Positions 23,720 to 36,398 of a DNA stretch of 64,000 nucleotides are shown here, piece by piece. Positions within the stretch are counted from its first letter, which is position 1, and every line of letters starts with the position of its first letter. The notes under the pieces were generated by a model. That model was not told the origin of the DNA. It did no database searches and saw only the letters and a list, made by a program, of their open reading frames with translations. The stretch is from Taudactylus pleione (lineage: Eukaryota; Chordata; Amphibia; Anura; Myobatrachidae), in NCBI GenBank assembly GCA_031769625.1, contig JAUIMM010000200.1, positions 54,644,001 to 54,708,000 of the forward strand. Direction: 5' to 3'. The translations under genes were made by a program, and so were the position numbers.

Positions 23720-24001
23720 CTCCAAATATTTTTCTAATGTAATAACATAATACCATCCTTTTAAATCTTTAACCGATAATTTTTCCATTGTATTCAAATA
23801 ACCACCATAATCATCATTATTCTCATCAACAACTAATAATACATCCTCCTCTAAAAATATAGTCTTACATTTCTGAGACCTTCTAGTTCTATCCTTAAAT
23901 AGAGGCATAATGTAATAGCAGCAGTTCCAGGCAACTAACAGAAAATAAAATACAAACAAGAAAAATGCCCTTCTTTGTGCTAACAATGTGCAGCACCACA
24001 A
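23720..24001 (-). pseudogene. Penelope-like element N-terminal ORF fragment (unit 1)
   Basis: A minus-strand frame starting with a hydrophobic stretch and continuing MPLFKDRTRRSQKCKTIFLE to NTMEKLSVKDLKG and ITLEKYLE. It lies between the 5' pLTR-like repeat (24040-24880) and the insertion, exactly where the missing N-terminus of the PLE at 19.1-22.2 kb should be, and ends where the insertion begins. I infer it is that N-terminus. It is preserved in all three tandem units, but conservation here reflects recent duplication, not selection. Confidence 0.55.
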
Positions 24002-24039
24002 GGTGGGTCCTCTGTTAGAACGAACCCCAAAATTAACCT

Positions 24040-24880
24040 AAAATACAAAAATACCAGGGTGCGCAATAAATAAGTCTTTTTAGCAGTTCATAAACGATGA
24101 TTCAAAATGTCTTATATGGCTTTGCAGTCCAGACGATTTTTAGCCTCAATAGACTGGTTGGAGCCTTAGTTTTTTAAAAGATGTATTCTTTCAACCAAAT
24201 GGACTTTATAACTTCAGAGGTAGTCCAAACTAAAATCCAAGCGAATCTGGATGGAACCCTTCACCAAATGTACACCCAAAAAATGGCCATATAGGCCAAA
24301 TATTAATAAAAGGCCAATCAATTAATCAACCTCTATGAAGTTAGAATATTCCCAACAGATGATCTTATAAACCGACCTATATATTACAAATAATATTAAA
24401 TCGGTACTAAACTGATATTACATATAACTTAATTTCTCCATTAAGAAACAATTATTATTACATAAAAATAACATACCATAAAAAAGGGATGATTCATATC
24501 ATATTTATAATCCACAGCCAAAGATATCCAATATCTTAAAATATAAAGTATTTTAAATTACTAACTAAATTTCCATAAACAACATTAAGTTCAATCCATA
24601 AAAACAAAGAGATTACTTTCTGAATTCAAACAAATATCACAGCTCCTTTCATAGAAACTTCTTCAATGCTACCAGACTGGAGAATGAACCACTCTCTCAC
24701 TTTCCTAACCAGTGGTGACATCACCTCGCAATGTTACTGAATGGTCATTACAAAAAAGCTATTTATGCTGTCACCAAAAAATCCAGACAGCAATTTTTAA
24801 AGCTGAAAATGACAAACAGATAATACCACTAAGTCTACATACATCCCAAAGTTATGTAAAAGCTTTAATTTATATATAAA
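24040..24880 (-). mobile_element. Penelope-like element terminal repeat (pLTR-like), 5' side, unit 1
   Basis: Matches the 17086-18243 segment over most of its length (shared phrases such as aaataccagggtgcgcaata and aaaggccaatcaattaatc), with two larger gaps and scattered substitutions. Together with the copy at 17.1 kb it brackets the PLE coding region. Confidence 0.65.
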
Positions 24881-25080
24881 TATATATATATATTTTTTTT
24901 AAATAGACAAATTTAAAATAAAAAATATGAAAAGTAAGCATAACATTTTTTTACAGGAGAACCTTAGAGAATATATATATATATAAGTATTATCTTGACA
25001 TTTTAAGATAATAAATATACAATATGTTTAAAAATATTATCTTACTCTCATAAAGTTCATCATAGGCAGGTAAAGTTAAC

Positions 25081-25125
25081 TCCCAACGTGTTTCGTCAAA
25101 CTCTGGACTTCATCAAGGGGATTAT
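25081..25125 (-). ncRNA. Hammerhead-ribozyme-like motif (unit 1)
   Basis: Read on the minus strand, ccttgatgaagtccagag is followed by tttgacgaaacacgttggga. This has the layout of a type I hammerhead core: a CUGAUGA-like box (here UUGAUGA, first base changed), a short stem II (GTC with GAC) with its loop, the GAAA box, then a short stem III. Penelope-like elements are known to carry hammerheads in their terminal repeats. The C-to-U change in the core would be expected to impair cleavage. Identical motifs lie at about 30317-30360 and 35531-35574. Confidence 0.4.
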
Positions 25126-25129
25126 GTGC

Positions 25130-25730
25130 TTTGGGACAGTTCAGACTTTATACCAAGACATATCAGAGCTAATTAAGAACCAATCATGATGTCACTTCCG
25201 GTTTCAATCTCTGCGTTGCATACTCCTGTAGAGTATCCATTCTAGCCATACTCTATGTATTTCCCAGACTCGTGTTCTTGTTATTGTGTCCATCTTTTGA
25301 TTATTATATAATGTACATGGCTCTAAACAAGATGCCAGGGACCGTAGTTCCGGCTGCCAGGCCGAAACGCCACATCCGCCCCGCTTCCTGTGTCCGCTTG
25401 CCTGTATCGTGCATGCGTGGATGCCATCTTTATGTTCCACTTGATTGCTTCTGCATATATATTTCCAACACGGCTTGTCGGTGGCTGATCCCAGAAGTAT
25501 GTATGGCTGGAACGCACTTGGACAGCAGCAGGTGCTTCCGGTATTTGGAACACGGAAGTCTCACTCCGATGTCCACAATCATCCATCTTTACTCGGTTTT
25601 GTAAATTATTACTTGACACAGCTGCCACCTTAATATAGTCTTTTCTCACTTTTTTCTCTGACTTTATGTCCCAAACATCTATCAATTACAGATATATCAA
25701 CAAGCTAGCGCAGCAACCCTCACTCTTTTC
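25130..25730. mobile_element. Likely 5' region of a second Penelope-like element, no coding gene
   Basis: Moderately GC-rich sequence with several ccggaagt or cttccgg phrases (ETS-type) next to the hammerhead-like motif. Frames of 60-120 codons occur on both strands in all three units but have no recognised domain, and overlapping open frames on opposite strands argue against coding. It ends at the (TA)n tract at 25736-25766. Confidence 0.4.
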
Positions 25731-25731
25731 A

Positions 25732-25771
<40 letters not shown>

Positions 25772-25986
25772 AAATTAGGTTTCATGCTTTCAATTTTCTT
25801 ACTTTTTAAAATAGCCAATAACATTAGAGTTCTAGAACAGTATGCAAGACCACATCCTACAAGGCAGCAAATACATATTTCAGACCACATTAACTATTAT
25901 TTTTTTTACCATGTAACAGTTTTCCAAATAAGTCATTTTTTTTCTCTGGCAGATACACTTCTAAAATTATGTATTCTAATTTTTAG

Positions 25987-26708
<722 letters not shown>

Positions 26709-26940
26709 ACATTTAGTCCACTACAGAAGAATCATTAACTACATCAAGTACATCAACACTAATGTGTTGGACAAACAACACCAGCCTCAATTTTGGGGAT
26801 GAAGTCGATATTGCCTACGCCAGACCTGGCTCTCCATGTGTTTTCCACTTGATAGGCCTCATGATCAACAGCAGCAGAGAGCATACTGTAGTTCAAAGAA
26901 TCTAGGCCAGCATGTGGATGATCACCATCACTTAAGAAAC

Positions 26941-27375
26941 ATTTCTGCAGAGACAGATAGTAAAGAGACAAAGGCAGAGGCAGATAGAAAAGAGACAAAG
27001 GCAGAGGCAGATAGGAAATAGACAAAAGTAGAGGCAGATAGGAAAGAGACAAAAGCAGAGGCAGATAGGAAAGAGATAAAGGCAGAGACAGATAGGAAAG
27101 AGACAAAGGCAGAGGCAGATAGGAAAGACACAAAGGCAGAGACAGATAGAAAAGAGATAAAGGCAGAGACAGATAGGAAAGAGACAAAGGCAGAGACAGA
27201 TAGGAAAGAGAAAGGCAGAGGCAGATAATAGGAAAGAGACAAAGGCAGAGGCAGATAGGAAAGAGACAAAGGCAGATAGGAAAGAGACAAAGGCAGAGAC
27301 AGATAGGAAAGAGACAAAGGCAGATAGGAAAGAGACAAAGGCAGAGGCAGATAGGAAAGAGACAAAGGCAAAGAC
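26941..27375. repeat. 27-bp minisatellite (copy 1)
   Basis: About 16 tandem copies of a purine-rich unit around gataggaaagagacaaaggc plus agaggca, with some units shortened. Since 27 is a multiple of three, the plus strand reads ETKAEADRK repeats and the minus strand Leu/Ser-rich repeats, neither likely to be a gene. It lies about 230 bp after the kinase stop; the sequence between has no recognised feature. Confidence 0.95.
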
Positions 27376-27943
27376 AGCTAATTTTCAGAGCTACAGGTCA
27401 CGCATGTGCACAAGAGCCCCGACATCCAGTGGAAGGAGGTGGACAGGGGCTGAGGGATCCAAAAGGAGCGGGTTGCGATGTTTAAGCATGAGCATTTGCC
27501 ATCTGAAGAACGAATGCTCCTGCAGTCAAGCTCTGAAAATATAATATTTTCAGAGATTGATTAATTCTGTCCCCATACTAGTTTATAGGGACAGTGAGCC
27601 ATTCCGCAAGAGGAAGGTAAGTAGGATATATCTGCGATACTAGTGTATGGGGACAGCGGACCATTCCACAAGAGGAAGGTAAGTAGGATATATCTGTGAT
27701 ACTAGTGTATGGGGACAGCGGGCCGTTCCACAAGAGGAAGGTAAGTAGGAGATATCAGTGATATCTCCTGCTTTACCATCTTGATGAATGGCCCGATAAC
27801 TTAATTTTTACAATTGCAGGTGCTTGTTCATTTTCACCTGCTGTTATGAAAATTAAGTGATGTTGAATATGCCCCAAAGGCAGATAGGGAAGGAGAGCGC
27901 CGGCAACCCAACAGCCGGGATAATGACTACATCCCATTTAAAC

Positions 27944-27982
<39 letters not shown>

Positions 27983-28948
27983 CAACATCAAGAGAGCAGT
28001 TACATAACTATAGAGGGTGCAAGGGGAGTGCTTGCTATAGGGCCCGGCGGCTTAGGGGGCCCAGCAAGCAACCCCCAGCACCCAGGGCCGGATTAACAAT
28101 GGGGCGGGAGCAGGGTGAGATATTCCTCTTCCAATCTTCTCTGATTGACAGCTGCTCGCATCGAATAGTAAGCCGCAGCTAGTCTGGCTGTGGTGGTCAT
28201 GGTGGTGGCTTTGTGGCTGCGAGCGTGTTACAGTATGTACAAGGACCTCTGTATGTTGCACGTACATCCGATCGGTCACGTGAGGGACAGCGTGTACTGG
28301 CCACGTGCACTACTGACGCATAGAGGATCACGCGTAGCCTAATAGCGGCGGACTGTGGTTCATCACTGCCAAATGCAGCATGACCCCACTCCCCTTCCCC
28401 CGCCATTGTTCGTCGCTGTTCGGCATCGGCAAGTGTGTAAGCAGCTTAAGACAGTAATCCAGCAATAAATTGTTTCCAAGGAACACACCAAAAGCAGTAA
28501 TACTTCAGTATATTATTAAAAAGGACATTATTAGTTATCTACTGTCTTCAACACAAGGGATACCATTCTTCACTTTGCTCAAAGGAAAGAGATATTTAGA
28601 GACTTAGAACAGCTATTTATAATAATAAAACTGACTTATATAGATACTGAAGCTTACCTTGCAATTCTTCTTCACCATCGACAAAATATTATAAAGTCAG
28701 AAATCCACTACACTCGCCACTCCCAGATTTGGGCTGCAGACCTGCACTCGCCATTCCCAGGAATGGGGTGCAAGCAGGGGCGGGCTGTGCCGGGGGGCAG
28801 GGTGCCATATGCCCCCCGGGCCGGTACACTTTTTCTTCAGTGAGGGCCGGCGTCACACTGCACATGTATGACTGACGGCCGGTTGGCAGGCAGAAAGTGC
28901 TCTGCAGTCGCTCTGACTCCTCCAAAATATTTGCAGTCGCTCTGACAC

Positions 28949-29230
28949 CTCCAAATATTTTTCTAATGTAATAACATAATACCATCCTTTTAAATCTTTA
29001 ACCGATAATTTTTCCATTGTATTCAAATAACCACCATAATCATCATTATTCTCATCAACAACTAATAATACATCCTCCTCTAAAAATATAGTCTTACATT
29101 TCTGAGACCTTCTAGTTCTATCCTTAAATAGAGGCATAATGTAATAGCAGCAGTTCCAGGCAACTAACAGAAAATAAAATACAAACAAGAAAAATGCCCT
29201 TCTTTGTGCTAACAATGTGCAGCACCACAA
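28949..29230 (-). pseudogene. Penelope-like element N-terminal ORF fragment (unit 2)
   Basis: Second copy of the frame at 23720-24001, identical in translation within the PLE part. It has no separate reverse transcriptase downstream because the RT region was outside the duplicated unit. Confidence 0.55.
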
Positions 29231-30099
29231 GGTGGGTCCTCTGTTAGAACGAACCCCAAAATTAACCTAAAATACAAAAATACCAGGGTGCGCAATAAAT
29301 AAGTCTTTTTAGCAGTTCATAAACGATGATTCAAAATGTCTTATATGGCTTTGCAGTCCAGACGATTTTTAGCCTCAATAGACTGGTTGGAGCCTTAGTT
29401 TTTTAAAAGATGTATTCTTTCAACCAAATGGACTTTATAACTTCAGAGGTAGTCCAAACTAAAATCCAAGCGAATCTGGATGGAACCCTTCACCAAATGT
29501 ACACCCAAAAAATGGCCATATAGGCCAAATATTAATAAAAGGCCAATCAATTAATCAACCTCTATGAAGTTAGAATATTCCCAACAGATGATCTTATAAA
29601 CCGACCTATATATTACAAATAATATTAAATTGGTACTAAACTGATATTACATATAACTTAATTTCTCCATTAAGAAACAATTATTATTACATAAAAATAA
29701 CATACCATAAAAAAGGGATGATTCATATCATATTTATAATCCACAGCCAAAGATATCCAATATCTTAAAATATAAAGTATTTTAAATTACTAACTAAATT
29801 TCCATAAACAACATTAAGTTCAATCCATAAAAACAAAGAGATTACTTTCTGAATTCAAACAAATATCACAGCTCCTTTCATAGAAACTTCTTCAATGCTA
29901 CCAGACTGGAGAATGAACCACTCTCTCACTTTCCTAACCAGTGGTGACATCACCTCGCAATGTTACTGAATGGTCATTACAAAAAAGCTATTTATGCTGT
30001 CACCAAAAAATCCAGACAGCAATTTTTAAAGCTGAAAATGACAAACAGATAATACCACTAAGTCTACATACATCCCAAAGTTATGTAAAAGCTTTAATT

Positions 30100-30132
<33 letters not shown>

Positions 30133-30965
30133 TTTTTTAAATAGACAAATTTAAAATAAAAAATATGAAAAGTAAGCATAACATTTTGTTACAGGAGAAC
30201 CTTAGAGAATATATATATAAGTATTATCTTGACATTTTAAGATAATAAATATACAATATGTTTAAAAATATTATCTTAATCTCATAAAGTTCATCATAGG
30301 CAGGTAAAGTTAACTCCCAACGTGTTTCGTCAAACTCTGGACTTCATCAAGGGGATTATGTGCTTTGGGACAGTTCAGACTTTATACCAAGACATATCAG
30401 AGCTAATTAAGAACCAATCATGATGTAACTTCCGGTTTCAATCTCTGCGTTGCATACTCCTGTAGAGTATCCATTCTAGCCATACTCTATGTATTTCCCA
30501 GACTCGTGTTCTTGTTATTGTGTCCATCTTTTGATTATTATATAATGTACATGGCTCTAAACAAGATGCCAGGGACCGTAGTTCCGGCTGCCAGGCCGAA
30601 ACGCCACATCCGCCCCGCTTCCTGTGTCCGCTTGCCTGTATCGTGCAAGCGTGGATGCCATCTTTATGTTCCACTTGATTGCTTCTGCATATATATTTCC
30701 AACACGGCTTGTCGGTGGCTGATCCCAGAAGTATGTATGGCTGGAACGCACTTGGACAGCAGCAGGTGCTTCCGGTATTTGGAACACGGAAGTCTCACTC
30801 CGATGTCCACAATCATCCATCTTTACTCGGTTTTGTAAATTATTACTTGACACAGCTGCCACCTTAATATAGTCTTTTCTCACTTTTTTCTCTGACTTTA
30901 TGTCCCAAACATCTATCAATTACAGATATATCAACAAGCTAGCGCAGCAACCCTCACTCTTTTCA

Positions 30966-31003
<38 letters not shown>

Positions 31004-31218
31004 AAATTAGGTTTCATGCTTTCAATTTTCTTACTTTTTAAAATAGCCAATAACATTAGAGTTCTAGAACAGTATGCAAGACCACATCCTACAAGGCAGC
31101 AAATACATATTTCAGACCACATTAACTATTATTTTTTTTACCATGTAACAGTTTTCCAAATAAGTCATTTTTTTTCTCTGGCAGATACACTTCTAAAATT
31201 ATGTATTCTAATTTTTAG

Positions 31219-31940
<722 letters not shown>

Positions 31941-32172
31941 ACATCTAGTCCACTACAGAAGAATCATTAACTACATCAAGTACATCAACACTAATGTGTT
32001 GGACAAACAACACCAGCCTCAATTTTGGGGATGAAGTCGATATTGCCTACGCCAGACCTGACTCTCCATGTGTTTTCCACTTGATAGGCCTCATGATCAA
32101 CAGCAGCAGAGAGCATACTGTAGTTCAAAGAATCTAGGCCAGCATGTGGATGATCACCATCACTTAAGAAAC

Positions 32173-32607
32173 ATTTCTGCAGAGACAGATAGTAAAGAGA
32201 CAAAGGCAGAGGCAGATAGAAAAGAGACAAAGGCAGAGGCAGATAGGAAATAGACAAAAGTAGAGGCAGATAGGAAAGAGACAAAAGCAGAGGCAGATAG
32301 GAAAGAGATAAAGGCAGAGACAGATAGGAAAGAGACAAAGGCAGAGGCAGATAGGAAAGACACAAAGGCAGAGACAGATAGAAAAGAGATAAAGGCAGAG
32401 ACAGATAGGAAAGAGACAAAGGCAGAGACAGATAGGAAAGAGAAAGGCAGAGGCAGATAATAGGAAAGAGACAAAGGCAGAGGCAGATAGGAAAGAGACA
32501 AAGGCAGATAGGAAAGAGACAAAGGCAGAGACAGATAGGAAAGAGACAAAGGCAGATAGGAAAGAGACAAAGGCAGAGGCAGATAGGAAAGAGACAAAGG
32601 CAAAGAC
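32173..32607. repeat. 27-bp minisatellite (copy 2)
   Basis: Same array as 26941-27375 with the same order of full and shortened units, showing that it was duplicated as a block and has not since diverged in length. Confidence 0.95.
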
Positions 32608-32699
32608 AGCTAATTTTCAGAGCTACAGGTCACGCATGTGCACAAGAGCCCCGACATCCAGTGGAAGGAGGTGGACAGGGGCTGAGGGATCCAAAAGGA

Positions 32700-35600
32700 G
32701 CGGGTTGCGATGTTTAAGCATGAGCATTTGCCATCTGAAGAACGAATGCTCCTGCAGTCAAGCTCTGAAAATATAATATTTTCAGAGATTGATTAATTCT
32801 GTCCCCATACTAGTTTATAGGGACAGTGAGCCATTCCGCAAGAGGAAGGTAAGTAGGATATATCTGCGATACTAGTGTATGGGGACAGCGGACCATTCCA
32901 CAAGAGGAAGGTAAGTAGGATATATCTGTGATACTAGTGTATGGGGACAGCGGGCCGTTCCACAAGAGGAAGGTAAGTAGGAGATATCAGTGATATCTCC
33001 TGCTTTACCATCTTGATGAATGGCCCGATAACTTAATTTTTACAATTGCAGGTGCTTGTTCATTTTCACCTGCTGTTATGAAAATTAAGTGATGTTGAAT
33101 ATGCCCCAAAGGCAGATAGGGAAGGAGAGCGCCGGCAACCCAACAGCCGGGATAATGACTACATCCCATTTAAACTAATAATAATAATAATAATAATAAT
33201 AACAACAACATCAAGAGAGCAGTTACATAACTATAGAGGGTGCAAGGGGAGTGCTTGCTATAGGGCCCGGCGGCTTAGGGGGCCCAGCAAGCAACCCCCA
33301 GCACCCAGGGCCGGATTAACAATGGGGCGGGAGCAGGGTGAGATATTCCTCTTCCAATCTTCTCTGATTGACAGCTGCTCGCATCGAATAGTAAGCCGCA
33401 GCTAGTCTGGCTGTGGTGGTCATGGTGGTGGCTTTGTGGCTGCGAGCGTGTTACAGTATGTACAAGGACCTCTGTATGTTGCACGTACATCCGATCGGTC
33501 ACGTGAGGGACAGCGTGTACTGGCCACGTGCACTACTGACGCATAGAGGATCACGCGTAGCCTAATAGCGGCGGACTGTGGTTCATCACTGCCAAATGCA
33601 GCATGACCCCACTCCCCTTCCCCCGCCATTGTTCGTCGCTGTTCGGCATCGGCAAGTGTGTAAGCAGCTTAAGACAGTAATCCAGCAATAAATTGTTTCC
33701 AAGGAACACACCAAAAGCAGTAATACTTCAGTATATTATTAAAAAGGACATTATTAGTTATCTACTGTCTTCAACACAAGGGATACCATTCTTCACTTTG
33801 CTCAAAGGAAAGAGATATTTAGAGACTTAGAACAGCTATTTATAATAATAAAACTGACTTATATAGATACTGAAGCTTACCTTGCAATTCTTCTTCACCA
33901 TCGACAAAATATTATAAAGTCAGAAATCCACTACACTCGCCACTCCCAGATTTGGGCTGCAGACCTGCACTCGCCATTCCCAGGAATGGGGTGCAAGCAG
34001 GGGCGGGCTGTGCCGGGGGGCAGGGTGCCATATGCCCCCCGGGCCGGTACACTTTTTCTTCAGTGAGGGCCGGCGTCACACTGCACATGTATGACTGACG
34101 GCCGGTTGACAGGCAGAAAGTGCTCTGCAGTCGCTCTGACTCCTCCAAAATATTTGCAGTCGCTCTGACACCTCCAAATATTTTTCTAATGTAATAACAT
34201 AATACCATCCTTTTAAATCTTTAACCGATAATTTTTCCATTGTATTCAAATAACCACCATAATCATCATTATTCTCATCAACAACTAATAATACATCCTC
34301 CTCTAAAAATATAGTCTTACATTTCTGAGACCTTCTAGTTCTATCCTTAAATAGAGGCATAATGTAATAGCAGCAGTTCCAGGCAACTAACAGAAAATAA
34401 AATACAAACAAGAAAAATGCCCTTCTTTGTGCTAACAATGTGCAGCACCACAAGGTGGGTCCTCTGTTAGAACGAACCCCAAAATTAACCTAAAATACAA
34501 AAATACCAGGGTGCGCAATAAATAAGTCTTTTTAGCAGTTCATAAACGATGATTCAAAATGTCTTATATGGCTTTGCAGTCCAGACGATTTTTAGCCTCA
34601 ATAGACTGGTTGGAGCCTTAGTCTTTTAAAAGATGTATTCTTTCAACCAAATGGACTTTATAACTTCAGAGGTAGTCCAAATTAAAATCCAAGCGAATCT
34701 GGATGGAACCCTTCACCAAATGTACACCCAAAAAATGGCCATATAGGCCAAATATTAATAAAAGGCCAATCAATTAATCAACCTCTATGAAGTTAGAATA
34801 TTCCCAACAGATGATCTTATAAACCGACCTATATATTACAAATAATATTAAATCGGTACTAAACTGATATTACATATAACTTAATTTCTCCATTAAGAAA
34901 CAATTATTATTACATAAAAATAACATACCATAAAAAAGGGATGATTCATATCATATTTATAATCCACAGCCAAAGATATCCAATATCTTAAAATATAAAG
35001 TATTTTAAATTACTAACTAAATTTCCATAAACAACATTAAGTTCAATCCATAAAAACAAAGAGATTACTTTCTGAATTCAAACAAATATCACAGCTCCTT
35101 TCATAGAAACTTCTTCAATGCTACCAGACTGGAGAATGAACCACTCTCTCACTTTCCTAACCAGTGGTGACATCACCTCGCAATGTTACTGAATGGTCAT
35201 TACAAAAAAGCTATTTATGCTGTCACCAAAAAATCCAGACAGCAATTTTTAAAGCTGAAAATGACAAACAGATAATACCACTAAGTCTACATACATCCCA
35301 AAGTTATGTAAAAGCTTTAATTTATATATAAATATATATATATTTTTTTTTTAAATAGACAAATTTAAAATAAAAAATATGAAAAGTAAGCATAACATTT
35401 TTTTACAGGAGAACCTTAGAGAATATATATATAAGTATTATCTTGACATTTTAAGATAATAAATATACAATATGTTTAAAAATATTATCTTAATCTCATA
35501 AAGTTCATCATAGGCAGGTAAAGTTAACTCCCAACGTGTTTCGTCAAACTCTGGACTTCATCAAGGGGATTATGTGCTTTGGGACAGTTCAGACTTTATA

Positions 35601-36398
35601 CCAAGACATATCAGAGCTAATTAAGAACCAATCATGATGTCACTTCCGGTTTCAATCTCTGCGTTGCATACTCCTGTAGAGTATCCATTCTAGCCATACT
35701 CTATGTATTTCCCAGACTCGTGTTCTTGTTATTGTGTCCATCTTTTGATTATTATATAATGTACATGGCTCTAAACAAGATGCCAGGGACCGTAGTTCCG
35801 GCTGCCAGGCCGAAACGCCACATCCGCCCCGCTTCCTGTGTCCGCTTGCCTGTATCGTGCATGCGTGGATGCCATCTTTATGTTCCACTTGATTGCTTCT
35901 GCATATATATTTCCAAAACGGCTTGTCGGTGGCTGATCCCAGAAGTATGTATGGCTGGAACGCACTTGGACAGCAGCAGGTGCTTCCGGTATTTGGAACA
36001 CGGAAGTCTCACTCCGATGTCCACAATCATCCATCTTTACTCGGTTTTGTAAATTATTACTTGACACAGCTGCCACCTTAATATAGTCTTTTCTCACTTT
36101 TTTCTCTGACTTTATGTCCCAAACATCTATCAATTACAGATATATCAACAAGCTAGCGCAGCAACCCTCACTCTTTTCACATCATATATATATATATATA
36201 TATATATAAAATGAAATTAGGTTTCATGCTTTCAATTTTCTTACTTTTTAAAATAGCCAATAACATTAGAGTTCTAGAACAGTATGCAAGACCACATCCT
36301 ACAAGGCAGCAAATACATATTTCAGACCACATTAACTATTATTTTTTTTACCATGTAACAGTTTTCCAAATAAGTCATTTTTTTTCTCTGGCAGATAC
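32700..36398. repeat. Tandem segmental duplication, unit 3 (truncated, 3.7 kb)
   Basis: Third copy of the unit, matching the others up to gcagatac at 36391-36398, where the next bases differ (tt here, ac in units 1 and 2). It therefore contains the insertion, PLE N-terminal frame (34172-34453), pLTR-like segment and PLE-type 5' region, but not the kinase exon or the 27-bp minisatellite. The break coincides with the start of L1-derived sequence. Confidence 0.95.
34172..34453 (-). pseudogene. Penelope-like element N-terminal ORF fragment (unit 3)
   Basis: Third copy of the frame at 23720-24001, unchanged in translation. Confidence 0.55.

Noticed and set aside
25272..25685. Overlapping 110- and 120-codon frames on opposite strands, present in three units
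   Set aside because: Conservation across units only reflects recent duplication; no domain, and both strands open in GC-richer DNA.
26759..27371. Leu/Ser/Pro-rich minus-strand frames of over 140 codons (and copies at 31991-32603)
   Set aside because: They are translations of the 27-bp minisatellite; the opposite strand is equally open.
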